Shown here in pieces: positions 1 to 8,116 of a DNA stretch of 29,420 bases; within the stretch, counting starts at the first letter, position 1; every line of letters starts with the position of its first letter. Origin of the DNA: an uncultured Lachnospiraceae bacterium (GTDB taxonomy: Bacteria; Bacillota; Clostridia; Lachnospirales; Lachnospiraceae); assembly GCA_910587105.1 (NCBI GenBank), contig CAJUMB010000046.1, positions 1 to 29,420 of the forward strand. Direction: 5' to 3'. The translations under genes and the position numbers were made by a program. The notes below the pieces were generated by a model, which saw nothing but the letters and a program-made list of their open reading frames with translations, was not told the origin of the DNA and searched no databases.

Positions 1-44
1 GGAAGGATTCCATGCAGGCATTATCGTATGGATTTCCCTTACGG

Positions 45-1328
45 CTAAAGGAATTCTTCCAAAAATTTCTCATCATTTTCCCCATAGATATCATGAAAGT
101 GTTCCACAAATTTTTCCAGTACCCGGTACATATCCAGTCTGCCGCCGGACACAAACTGATTCCTGTCATGCTTTGCCGCCCTGCTCATTGCACTTGACAG
201 TTCTTCTTCTGACAAAAAAAGATTATACAGACGCATTTCAAAAATACGGTTTGCCACCTGCACTCCCATGACACTGTTTTTCACATATCCAAACATATGT
301 GCCAGTTCTATTGTCTCATTGTCAGGATTATAGGCGGCCTGTTCTCCCAAAAACAGCATGGCGTACAACAGTTTCTTCAAATCCGGATATTCGCTGATAT
401 GCCGCATCATACTGCCAAACAGCGGAATCTGTCTATCCATCAAGATTTTAACAGCCTCATCAATCCCTTTTGCTGTCCAGATGGCCTTCCTGTCTGCAAA
501 TGCTTCCTTATCCGGCAGTTTCTCGTCCATAATCTTGCAGATGGCAGAAACCAGATATGGATATCCTGATGTGTATTGATAAATATGGTTTCCAGCCGCC
601 TCCACATCCATTCCCATATGATAATCTGCTTCATATTCCCTGAGCATCGACGCGATTTGTCTGGCAGAAAAACTCATGTCTATATCAAAATCAGCGGCAA
701 TATTCCATGGGCTGTTATACCGATGTTCCCTATCATCACGGAGTTTCAATTTTAAATTTTTAACGTCGTACACCCCAGCCAGGATAACTGAATGAAAAAT
801 CGGGTTATTTTCCCTGTTCAGGTAATATCCTCTCAGCTGTGCGAGAAAATCGATAAAGACCTGATTGTTTGATGCACTGTCTACCTCATCAATCATCAGG
901 ACAATGGGTTTTTCACATGTTTCACAGATCCTGCTCAGCCGGGCAAACAGCATATCCATGGAAATATTCTGCTTTTCTTTCAGGGAAGCCAGCTCCCCAA
1001 GAGCCTGCAGGTCAATACCATCTTTTTGTTCTTTTTTGGAAAACAGCTTTTCTATATATTCGGCAAATTTCACCGTAAAGGTCTGTTCATCCGCAAAATT
1101 TATACTGCTCATCATCTGGAAATCCATAAATAAAACCATATAGTCATTTTTCAGATATTCCGCCAATGCCATAAGCGTAGTGGTCTTGCCATACTGTCTC
1201 CCTCTGTTGATCACAAAATATTTTTTTCTGTCCACATACAGCCTCTTAATCTTATCCAGTCTGTCGTCCAGCGGCACCATGTAATGCTCCTCTGGCCTGC
1301 ATCGTCCTTCTGTATTAAAATAGCGCAT
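45..1328 (-). CDS. AAA-like P-loop ATPase (ATP-binding protein)
   Basis: A 427-residue predicted soluble ATPase. Near residues 45-53 it has a Walker A motif (GRQYGKTT) and near residue 145 a Walker B (PIVLMIDEVD), followed by an AAA/STAND-like helical region; no membrane segment or nuclease motif is obvious. Its role is unknown. Related stand-alone ATPases are common and often multicopy in Lachnospiraceae and Bacteroides genomes. I chose the ATG at 1328, which has a GGAGGAG ribosome site about 9 bases upstream; a TTG nine codons further upstream is in frame but has no good ribosome site. It is transcribed away from the secreted-protein gene at 1586. Sure of the P-loop ATPase class, not of its biological role. 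Confidence 0.8.
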   Translation of the reverse strand: MRYFNTEGRCRPEEHYMVPLDDRLDKIKRLYVDRKKYFVINRGRQYGKTTTLMALAEYLKNDYMVLFMDFQMMSSINFADEQTFTVKFAEYIEKLFSKKEQKDGIDLQALGELASLKEKQNISMDMLFARLSRICETCEKPIVLMIDEVDSASNNQVFIDFLAQLRGYYLNRENNPIFHSVILAGVYDVKNLKLKLRDDREHRYNSPWNIAADFDIDMSFSARQIASMLREYEADYHMGMDVEAAGNHIYQYTSGYPYLVSAICKIMDEKLPDKEAFADRKAIWTAKGIDEAVKILMDRQIPLFGSMMRHISEYPDLKKLLYAMLFLGEQAAYNPDNETIELAHMFGYVKNSVMGVQVANRIFEMRLYNLFLSEEELSSAMSRAAKHDRNQFVSGGRLDMYRVLEKFVEHFHDIYGENDEKFLEEFL

Positions 1329-1465
1329 CCGTTTCTTCTCCTCCCGCTTGTACAAGCCTTATATCCAAATAAAAACGCCCATTTCATAACCAGAGTTTTG
1401 GAAATCATTTTCTGCCTTTCCATTATACCAAAAGTCCAGGAGTATGGAAACAGCCAGTTTTCCCC

Positions 1466-1494
1466 TTGTAAATCCCCCTATTTACAAGTATAAT
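1466..1494 (+). promoter_or_regulatory. Promoter with operator-like palindrome
   Basis: TTGTAA (1466-1471), a 17-base spacer and TATAAT (1489-1494) form a good sigma-A type promoter for the gene at 1586. A perfect 9-base inverted repeat, CTTGTAAAT / ATTTACAAG (1465-1473 and 1480-1488), covers the -35 box and the whole spacer, the position expected for a repressor operator. The regulator is unknown. Confidence 0.6.
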
Positions 1495-1520
1495 AAACTT
1501 ATCTGTCACCCCCTTAAAAA

Positions 1521-1560
1521 GTGCTCTCAGAGTTTCCGGATCAGAACTTTCTGAAAGCAC
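1521..1560 (+). promoter_or_regulatory. 5' UTR stem-loop
   Basis: GTGCTCTCAGA (1521-1531) pairs with TCTGAAAGCAC (1550-1560) with a single mismatch, forming a hairpin between the promoter and the ribosome site of the gene at 1586. There is no T-tract after it, so it is more likely an mRNA structure or protein-binding site than a terminator. Confidence 0.45.
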
Positions 1561-1585
1561 ACAAAAAAGAAAGAGGTAATTTCTT

Positions 1586-2605
1586 ATGAAAAACAAAAGA
1601 AAACCCCGTCTCGCTCTGGCAGCTGCCTCCCTATGCCTGCTGGCTGCATTCCCGGTACGCGCCCAGGCACTTTCTCAAAATGTCTTTGACCCTTTGGCGG
1701 AGGCTTCTGAGGATGTCAGCTATATTGTTGATTTTCTGGATTATGACGGAAGCATTCTAGATTCAAGGGTCTGTGAATACGGCGAAAAACTGGAAAATAT
1801 TAAGAGCCCGGAACGCCTTTCCGATGAGGAATACAATTACCAATTTATTGGATGGGAGCCACAGCTTTCTGAAATTGTTACAGACTGTGCCTCCTATATG
1901 GCTGTCTACAAGAGGCAGGCTAAGTCCTCTGTAAGTGAAGAAGACAGCATCTTTGAGCCGGAAATCCATGAACAGTCAGAAGTTTCGCAAAAAGCATCCT
2001 CTAACGCATCCTCTTCAGAAGCAATCGATCAGATCCACGCCGTTTCCTTTGATGTAATTTCTTTTCAAATAGAAACCGAGGCAGAAAATCCGAAACCTCC
2101 AATTGAAAATGCAGAGGTTCTCCATGAACCCACTATCCCAGAAGATTCCTCTTTTGAAATGATTTCATCAGAAAGTGCCCGTGAAACAAACAAAAATGTT
2201 TCCCTGGATGAGAACGGCAATTCCCATCCGGCGTCTTCACTGGCCGCCGGGACAGACCATATGCCAAATACTCCGGAAACGTCTGCTGGCACGGACACAG
2301 ACTCTTTCGCTGCGCAGATGGAGCAGCCGGATGATGCCGCTGTCCGTAAAAAGAAGCAGGTGCCAGCCCGTTCCATTCACAAGAAGAACAACCGGGTAGA
2401 AAAAGCGCCGAAAAAGGCATCCGGACAAGAAACTTCCCAGGAAGCCGTCAGAGACACCAGTACACCCACACCTGCACCTTCCCTGAAAAAATCCGGACAG
2501 ATCTCCAGAACACAGCTTCCTGCTTCCCCGCGGACATGGATTTTTACCGGATGTATGTTAGGCATGCTTCATTTTGGTTTCCGTAAATACAGACGGCGAT
2601 CATAA
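1586..2605 (+). CDS. Secreted, C-terminally anchored repeat-domain protein
   Basis: A 339-residue exported protein of unknown function. Residues 1-28 are a classical signal peptide (KNKRKPR, hydrophobic core, then AQA). Residues about 45-110 (YIVDFLDYDGSILDS to GWEPQL and MAVYKR) fit the InlB/Listeria-Bacteroides beta-repeat pattern: a V-x-F-x-D-x-DG strand, a GEKL turn, a F-x-GW motif and a final AVY strand. Residues about 115-300 are Ser/Glu/Pro-rich low complexity, a likely wall-spanning stalk. The last 25 residues hold a hydrophobic stretch (WIFTGCMLGMLHFGF) followed by RKYRRRS, the layout of a membrane stop or cell-wall sorting signal, although no canonical LPXTG is present. GAAAGAGG precedes the ATG by about 10 bases. 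It stands alone between ATPase genes with its own promoter. Confidence 0.75.
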   Translation: MKNKRKPRLALAAASLCLLAAFPVRAQALSQNVFDPLAEASEDVSYIVDFLDYDGSILDSRVCEYGEKLENIKSPERLSDEEYNYQFIGWEPQLSEIVTDCASYMAVYKRQAKSSVSEEDSIFEPEIHEQSEVSQKASSNASSSEAIDQIHAVSFDVISFQIETEAENPKPPIENAEVLHEPTIPEDSSFEMISSESARETNKNVSLDENGNSHPASSLAAGTDHMPNTPETSAGTDTDSFAAQMEQPDDAAVRKKKQVPARSIHKKNNRVEKAPKKASGQETSQEAVRDTSTPTPAPSLKKSGQISRTQLPASPRTWIFTGCMLGMLHFGFRKYRRRS

Positions 2606-2670
2606 TATCCGCAGGCTCTTTTGGGTCATCATGGTCCGATTCAAAAAATACAGAAAGGGGAAATCCTATC

Positions 2671-2940
2671 GTGGGATTTTATCTGAACAGTAAAAAGGCA
2701 CGGAGCAGCTATCAGGAGATTGTAAATTCCACGTATTTTGTGGATAAAACTCTGTTGCTGAAAGAGCTGATTCCTATTGTGGGCCAAGGAAATACAACGG
2801 GACAAAGCAACAAATATGGTCACCGCATATTTTGTAAAAGGTGTGGACAGCCGCAGCCTGTTTGACGGATTTGCCATCAGTACCTGCAAAGGACAAGATG
2901 TACAAATGCATAATCGAGGAATTGGAATAACACTCTGCCC
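2671..2940 (+). pseudogene. Relic of AAA-ATPase_like (PF09820-type) gene
   Basis: The reading frame opening at 2671 (GTG) starts like the AAA-ATPase_like/DUF1703 family: YLNSKKARSSYQEIV, then STYFVDKTLLLKELIPI. The family then needs a RPRRFGKT Walker A, which is absent. The homology instead resumes in another frame at about 2806 (ATNMVTAYFVKG, SRSLFDGFAIS) and a third frame near 2899 (MYKCIIEELE), after which it stops. So the gene has a deletion that removed the Walker A, at least two frameshifts, and a lost C-terminal two-thirds. It cannot make an active ATPase. Confidence 0.6.
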
Positions 2941-2941
2941 A

Positions 2942-2982
2942 TGGCAGGCAATACCCATGATTCCGTGTGGGTATTCCTGCCA
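2942..2982. repeat. Inverted repeat / hairpin
   Basis: TGGCAGGCAATACCCA (2942-2957) and TGGGTATTCCTGCCA (2968-2982) pair over 15 positions with a one-base bulge and a 10-base loop. It lies just past the end of the DUF4143 ATPase gene and the ATPase relic. No T-tract follows on either strand, so it may be a repeat-family remnant or an mRNA 3' end structure. Confidence 0.5.
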
Positions 2983-2999
2983 GACCAGAATAACCGCTC

Positions 3000-4334
3000 C
3001 TACAAAAACATCGTCATATAAATGGGCAGACAGAATATATCCCTGTCTTTTCTAATATCCTTTGTGTAAATCAGATATCTCCTCAAAACCCGCGCAGAAA
3101 ACTTATGATAAAACGCGTCCAGCGAAGCATGTGTCCGATAACCAGAAGACTTTATTTCCAGCGGACAGATTTTATTTTTTCTTGCCAATAGAAAATCCGC
3201 TTCATAATTATGATTTGATGTCTCTTTGGGAAATGTATAATAGTACAATTCATTTCCCGATGCTTTCAGCATTTGTGCGGCCATGTTTTTGTAGAGATAC
3301 CCTAAATCAGCTCCCAGTTTATCACTTAATAATTTCTCGTAAATCACATTCTCCGTAAAATCCCTGTCCTTAAAAGCCAGAGTTGTGAACAATCCAGTAT
3401 CGCAGATATATAGTTTATACCTGCGGGGGTCTTTATGCAGAGTCAGGCCTGCATTTGGGTCATCGGCGTGATACGAGATATAGACGGTCATGGAGTCCTG
3501 CATATCTGCCAGTATCTCCCTCACCCGTTCCTCCTTCTCCCCTGCTATTACACTGGACACCTGGTATCGGGATGCATTTTTATTCAACTCGGCAGGTATG
3601 GCATCAAACAGCATCCCGGCCCTCCCGGAGGGGTCAATTTTCCTGTAATCGTCTTCATATAATTCTAAAATGTTACGTTTTACCTGATCCACAACACTCA
3701 GATTATTGGTTGAAATATACATATCTACAGCCTGGGGCATACCGCCCACAAGCATATACAGGCGAAAGTCCCGAAGCATCCGCCTATTGAGGTCATCCCC
3801 AAGGGGCATCATGTTCTCATAAGCATGTTTAAGCAGAGGAATAGTGGCCTGATCTCCCAATGCCCATCGGAATCCCTCATAATCCAGTGGATACAGCTGC
3901 AGTCTTGTTTCTTCACTGGGAATCACAATATCTTTTATATTCTTTTTGATTGATAACAGCGAACCTGTCTCGATATAGTCATACCGGCGGTCCTTCACCA
4001 GATGCTTCACTGCCTGCCTTGCCAGCGGCTGCATCTGCACTTCATCAAAAATAATTACTGACTTTCTCTCAATCAGATCCACATGATAAATCATTTGTAA
4101 CCGCAGGAAAAGATAGTTTAAATCTGATAAATCATCAAATAGTCCCTTTAGCTCTTTGGAGGCAATGGAAAAATCGATCAGAATATAACTTTCATATTCA
4201 TTTTTTGCAAATTCTTCCACAAGAGTTGACTTGCCAACCCTGCGTGCTCCCTTGATTAAGAGGGCAGTTCTGCCATCAAACTCTTTTTTCCAATCCAGCA
4301 TTTTCTGATAAAGCTTTCTTTTAAAAATCACCAT
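3000..4334 (-). CDS. AAA_14 / DUF4143 ATPase
   Basis: A 444-residue P-loop ATPase with the usual length and two-part layout of its family. The N-terminal AAA_14 domain has Walker A GARRVGKST (about residues 29-37), Walker B VIIFDEVQ (about 94-101) and the ETGSLLSIKKN sensor segment. The C-terminal DUF4143 part ends with a PD-(D/E)XK-like stretch, EADFLLARKNKICPLEIKSS (about residues 378-397), so a nuclease-like fold is plausible. The cellular role of this widespread family is not established. The ATG at 4334 is preceded by GGAGAA at good spacing. Two direct repeats sit 44-96 bases upstream of the start and may regulate it. Confidence 0.85.
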   Translation of the reverse strand: MVIFKRKLYQKMLDWKKEFDGRTALLIKGARRVGKSTLVEEFAKNEYESYILIDFSIASKELKGLFDDLSDLNYLFLRLQMIYHVDLIERKSVIIFDEVQMQPLARQAVKHLVKDRRYDYIETGSLLSIKKNIKDIVIPSEETRLQLYPLDYEGFRWALGDQATIPLLKHAYENMMPLGDDLNRRMLRDFRLYMLVGGMPQAVDMYISTNNLSVVDQVKRNILELYEDDYRKIDPSGRAGMLFDAIPAELNKNASRYQVSSVIAGEKEERVREILADMQDSMTVYISYHADDPNAGLTLHKDPRRYKLYICDTGLFTTLAFKDRDFTENVIYEKLLSDKLGADLGYLYKNMAAQMLKASGNELYYYTFPKETSNHNYEADFLLARKNKICPLEIKSSGYRTHASLDAFYHKFSARVLRRYLIYTKDIRKDRDIFCLPIYMTMFL

Positions 4335-4377
4335 AGCAAATTCTCCACCATCTATGCATATACTCGGAAAATGATTA

Positions 4378-4429
4378 TGCCGAAAATCCCCTTTTTTATA
4401 CTGGCCAAATTGCCGAAAATCCCCTTTTT
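4378..4429. repeat. Two 19-bp direct repeats upstream of the DUF4143 gene
   Basis: TGCCGAAAATCCCCTTTTT occurs at 4378-4396 and again, identical, at 4411-4429. The start-to-start distance is 33 bases, about three helical turns, so two bound proteins would lie on the same face. A possible minus-strand -10 (TATAAA) falls between them. Confidence 0.75.
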
Positions 4430-4503
4430 ACAACCTTAGAAATTTTTCATTACGTTGAATTTGATAAAACATAACGAATCCACCAAAAATCTCGAAAAAA
4501 CTA

Positions 4504-4532
4504 TTGATTTTGTAACAATTTGTCTATATAAT
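4504..4532 (+). promoter_or_regulatory. Promoter for tRNA-Sec-selA-selB
   Basis: TTGATT (4504-4509), a 17-base spacer and TATAAT (4527-4532), about 45 bases before the tRNA. No promoter-like sequence or terminator was seen in the 27 bases between the tRNA and selA, so the tRNA and both protein genes are probably one transcript that must be processed. Confidence 0.6.
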
Positions 4533-4583
4533 ATAGTCTCAGATGTGGTATGTATGATATACATGCTGCGATGTATTTTTTAT

Positions 4584-4680
4584 GGGGGTAGCTAGGTGCT
4601 GGTGTGCCTCTCGGTCTTCAAAACCGCTGTGAGGGGTTAGGAGCCTCTCAGGTGAGTTCGATTCTCACGTATCCCCGCCA
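4584..4680 (+). tRNA. selC: tRNA-Sec (anticodon UCA)
   Basis: The 97-base length, UCA anticodon in the loop CTTCAAA and long extra arm identify selenocysteine tRNA. Visible parts: acceptor 5' GGGGGTA with 3' TATCCCC, G discriminator and encoded CCA; a six-pair D stem (AGGTGC/GTGCCT, two G-U pairs) with a tetraloop TGGT; anticodon stem CGGT/ACCG; a seven-pair variable arm (TGAGGGG/CCTCTCA); T stem GTGAG/CTCAC with loop TTCGATT. The eighth acceptor pair typical of bacterial tRNA-Sec would be G-G here. It is charged with serine, converted by SelA and delivered by SelB, both encoded next. Confidence 0.97.
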
Positions 4681-4707
4681 AAAAAGCAAACAAAGGAATC
4701 CATTTAT

Positions 4708-6108
4708 ATGAATGATAAGAAAGAGAGTCTCCGTGCTCTCTACAAAGTCGACGAGGTGCTTCAGGATGAGTGCCTCATTTTTTTTAAGAAGCATTTGCCT
4801 TATTCACTGGTCGCAGACAGCGTCCGTGAAGAAATTCACATACTTAGAAACGCGATTTTAAGCGGGAAAGAACCCCCTCCTGCCCTCAACGACCGGAAAC
4901 TTTTTTTAGACCAGGTGATAAAGCGGATTCAGGCGGAATCTGCTCCCAGCCTCCGCCGCGTCATCAACGCCACCGGCACCGTACTTCACACTAATCTGGG
5001 GCGCTCCCCCATCAGCAGGGAAGCCATGGAACATGTATCAGAGACAGCCTGCTCCTACTCTACCTTGGAATATGACCTGGAAAATGGAAAACGGGGTTCC
5101 CGCCACGACCATGTGGAATCCTTAATCTGTAAAGCCACAGGTGCCGAGGCCGCCATGGTAGTGAACAACAATGCAGCGGCCACCATGCTGGTGTTGTCCA
5201 GTATGGCCCATGGACGGGAAGTGGTTGTATCCCGGGGCGAACTGGTGGAAATCGGCGGCTCTTTTCGTATCCCGGATATTATGAACCTCAGCGGCGCTGT
5301 TTTAAAAGAAGTGGGAACTACCAATAAGACACACATTTCTGATTACCTTCGCGCCATTGACCCAGAACAGACTGCAGCTCTCATGAAAGTACATACCAGT
5401 AACTACCGCATTATTGGTTTTACCGAAGATGTACAGCTTTGGGACCTGAAAAAACTGGGGGAAAAGTTTTCCCTTCCAGTTATTTACGATATGGGAAACG
5501 GGCTCCTGGCAGATCTGAAAAAATACCGCATTTTTGAACCCACCGTTTTAGATGCCCAGAAAGCCGGAGCCGATGTGGTTCTATTCAGCGGCGACAAACT
5601 TCTTGGCGGCCCCCAGGCAGGTATTATAATAGGAAAGAAAACCTATATTGAGGCAATGAAATGCCATCCTCTGGCCAGGGTGGTGCGGGTGGACAAGATG
5701 ACTCTTTCTGCATTGGAAACCGTATTCTTTGCTTACCAGGACATGGAAAAAGCCGCTCAGACAATCCCGGCACTGAAGATGTTGTCCTGCTCCAAAGAAA
5801 CCCTTCTTCAGCGGGCCAATCAGCTGAAGTCCAGCATAGAACAGGCGTCAGATATGGTTCAGGTCTGTGTACAGCCATGTGAAGACTTCGTGGGCGGAGG
5901 TTCGGCCCCTGACGCCCGCCTGGAAGGATATGCGGCTGTACTGCACTCTGACAAGTTTACAACCGAATATATGGAGCGTTTTCTGCGTAAAAGTAAAATT
6001 CCCATTATCTCCCATATCAATCAGGATAAAATATGGCTTCATGTGCGCACACTTCTGGAAGGTGATATGGAGGACACCGTTTCTGCTGTTTCATTACTGA
6101 AAGGATAA
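4708..6108 (+). CDS. selA: L-seryl-tRNA(Sec) selenium transferase
   Basis: SelA is a PLP enzyme that converts Ser-tRNA(Sec) to Sec-tRNA(Sec) using selenophosphate. The 466-residue length is normal for the family. The N-terminal tRNA-binding region (about 1-70) is followed by RRVINATGTVLHTNLGRSP, the glycine-rich and NNNAAA segments, and the PLP lysine in FSGDKLLGGPQAG (Lys297, matching Lys295 of E. coli). AAAGGAA lies about 10 bases before the ATG. It sits between tRNA-Sec and selB, with selB starting 8 bases after its stop. No damage is visible. Confidence 0.97.
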   Translation: MNDKKESLRALYKVDEVLQDECLIFFKKHLPYSLVADSVREEIHILRNAILSGKEPPPALNDRKLFLDQVIKRIQAESAPSLRRVINATGTVLHTNLGRSPISREAMEHVSETACSYSTLEYDLENGKRGSRHDHVESLICKATGAEAAMVVNNNAAATMLVLSSMAHGREVVVSRGELVEIGGSFRIPDIMNLSGAVLKEVGTTNKTHISDYLRAIDPEQTAALMKVHTSNYRIIGFTEDVQLWDLKKLGEKFSLPVIYDMGNGLLADLKKYRIFEPTVLDAQKAGADVVLFSGDKLLGGPQAGIIIGKKTYIEAMKCHPLARVVRVDKMTLSALETVFFAYQDMEKAAQTIPALKMLSCSKETLLQRANQLKSSIEQASDMVQVCVQPCEDFVGGGSAPDARLEGYAAVLHSDKFTTEYMERFLRKSKIPIISHINQDKIWLHVRTLLEGDMEDTVSAVSLLKG

Positions 6109-6116
6109 TTGTTGTT

Positions 6117-8024
6117 ATGCAAAATATTGTGATCGGAACGGCCGGCCATATCGATCATGGAAAAACCTGCCTGATCAAAGCATTGACCGGCACAGATACA
6201 GACCGCTTAAAAGAAGAAAAAAAGCGGGGCATCACCATTGAGCTGGGTTTTGCCAAACTGGAAAGCGGCGACGCTGACACAAATATTGGCATCATCGATG
6301 TACCTGGCCATGAAAAATTTATTAAAAACATGCTGGCCGGCATTGGAGGCATTGACTTTGTACTGCTGGTGATTGCCGCCGACGAAGGCATCATGCCCCA
6401 AACCAGGGAGCACATGGATATCTTAAAACTGCTGGACATCCAGCAGGGATTTGTGGTGCTGACCAAGTGTGACCAATGTGAGGAAGACTGGCTGGAACTG
6501 GTAAAAGAAGAAATTTCTGAATATTTATCCGGCAGTTTTCTGGAACATGCCCCCATTTTCCAGGTATCTTCCCACACCGGATATGGCATTGATGCACTCC
6601 GTGCAGAGATTTTGAAAATGGTCAAGACACTGCCCGCCCACGATAACGACCCGGACAAGTTCCGTCTGCCTATCGACAGAGTTTTCACAATGAAAGGACA
6701 CGGGACGGTTGTCACTGGAACACTGATTGAGGGAAGCTGTAAGGTGGACGATGAAGCAGTTTTGATGCCTGCGGGAATTCCTGCCAGAATCCGCAGCATC
6801 CAGGTCTACGGAAAGGACGCTCCCCAGGCTTTCGCGGGACAGCGGACAGCGCTGAATCTGACCGTGAAAACAGAAGTCATTGACCGGGGATTCGCAGCCG
6901 CGAAACCCGGCAGTATGATAAAAACTTTTATGGTAGATGTCCGTCTGCATCTTCTGGAACATACAGAACGCAAGGTGGTGAACAACAGCCGGGTACACTT
7001 CTACTACGGTTCAGACGAAGCCATAGGAAAGGTTGTACTGTTTGACAGAGAGGAACTCCTCCCAGGGGAAACTGCCTATGTACAGATTCGTTTTGAGCGT
7101 GAGATCGCTTTAAAACGCCGGGATTACTTTGCCATCCGCTTCTACTCTCCTCTGGAGACCATCGGCGGCGGCATTGTTCTGGATGCCAGCCCCAGGCGTC
7201 ATAAACGCAGCCAGAAAACAGTGCTGGAGTCAATGCAGATCAAAGATACCGGAACGAAAGAAGAAGCAGCGGAAAAGTTTCTCGAGGAGGAAAGCCAGGT
7301 ATTCCCCGATACCAGCCTGTTGGCGTTAAAGACGAATTTTTCCGTATCTGAAACCACTTCCCTTCTGAAAAAGTTAAAAGGTACCGGACGGGTCTTGGAA
7401 ATCGGAAAAAATATATTTATCCACAAAACTTTTTTTGACGGCATCGTTCCTTTTATCACTGACACGCTGAAGGCATTCCATAAGTCTAACGCATTGACAG
7501 AAGGACTGTCCAAAGAAGAACTAAAAAGCCGTCTGACGCAGAAGCTGTACGGTGCAGAGGCCAAAAGTATTGATGTTTTCTACGATTATCTCATTGAGAA
7601 AAAAGTGATCAAGGAAAAAGAAGGCCTGACCTCTCTGTATTCTTTCACTCCAAAGCAAAACAGTGATAACAAACAGGAAGTACAGAACATCCTCAGCCTG
7701 TATAAAGAAGCCGGATTCGCCATGCCCAAAACCGACGATACCATCAACAAGAGTAAAAATGCAAAAACCACCCGGCAGCTACTGGAAAAACTGGTAAAGG
7801 ACGGGGAACTGATTAAGATTACCCCTGCTTATTATATGCATAGAGAGTGTTATGAAAATGCTCTGGAACTTTTAAAAGATTTCATTCAGAAAAACGGAAG
7901 CATCACCTTGGCAGATTTCCGGACTCTTATGAACAGTTCTCGTAAGTACACGCAGATGATATTGGAATATTTTGACAGCAGACATATTACAAAACTGGCG
8001 GATGACAGGAGGACGTTACTTTAA
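6117..8024 (+). CDS. selB: Selenocysteine-specific elongation factor SelB
   Basis: SelB is the EF-Tu-like GTPase that carries Sec-tRNA(Sec) to the ribosome and binds the SECIS hairpin. The N-terminal GTPase domain has G1 GTAGHIDHGKT (residues 7-17), G3 DVPGHEKF and G4 TKCD. These are followed by EF-Tu-like beta-barrel domains and, from about residue 380, winged-helix repeats that bind mRNA. Its 635 residues are normal for the family. It is translationally close to selA (8-base gap, AGGATAA near the start) and ends just before a strong hairpin terminator. Its probable client in this window is fdhF, whose UGA and GGUCU-loop hairpin lie 5 kb away on the other strand. Confidence 0.97.
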   Translation: MQNIVIGTAGHIDHGKTCLIKALTGTDTDRLKEEKKRGITIELGFAKLESGDADTNIGIIDVPGHEKFIKNMLAGIGGIDFVLLVIAADEGIMPQTREHMDILKLLDIQQGFVVLTKCDQCEEDWLELVKEEISEYLSGSFLEHAPIFQVSSHTGYGIDALRAEILKMVKTLPAHDNDPDKFRLPIDRVFTMKGHGTVVTGTLIEGSCKVDDEAVLMPAGIPARIRSIQVYGKDAPQAFAGQRTALNLTVKTEVIDRGFAAAKPGSMIKTFMVDVRLHLLEHTERKVVNNSRVHFYYGSDEAIGKVVLFDREELLPGETAYVQIRFEREIALKRRDYFAIRFYSPLETIGGGIVLDASPRRHKRSQKTVLESMQIKDTGTKEEAAEKFLEEESQVFPDTSLLALKTNFSVSETTSLLKKLKGTGRVLEIGKNIFIHKTFFDGIVPFITDTLKAFHKSNALTEGLSKEELKSRLTQKLYGAEAKSIDVFYDYLIEKKVIKEKEGLTSLYSFTPKQNSDNKQEVQNILSLYKEAGFAMPKTDDTINKSKNAKTTRQLLEKLVKDGELIKITPAYYMHRECYENALELLKDFIQKNGSITLADFRTLMNSSRKYTQMILEYFDSRHITKLADDRRTLL

Positions 8025-8047
8025 GTACTATAATCGTCATATCATAT

Positions 8048-8103
8048 TTTCTAATATAAAAAAAGAGATTATCGGACGATAATCTCTTTTTTATATTAGA
8101 AAA
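8048..8103. terminator. Bidirectional terminator between selB and the FDH cluster
   Basis: A near-perfect 25-pair hairpin. The left arm begins TTTCTAATATAAAAAAAGAG and the right arm ends CTCTTTTTTATATTAGAAA, with GGAC as the loop and one unpaired A. A/T runs on both sides give each strand a U-rich tract, so it can end both the selA-selB transcript and the convergent fdhF-hyl transcript. Confidence 0.85.
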
Positions 8104-8116
8104 CTTTAAATTTCGG

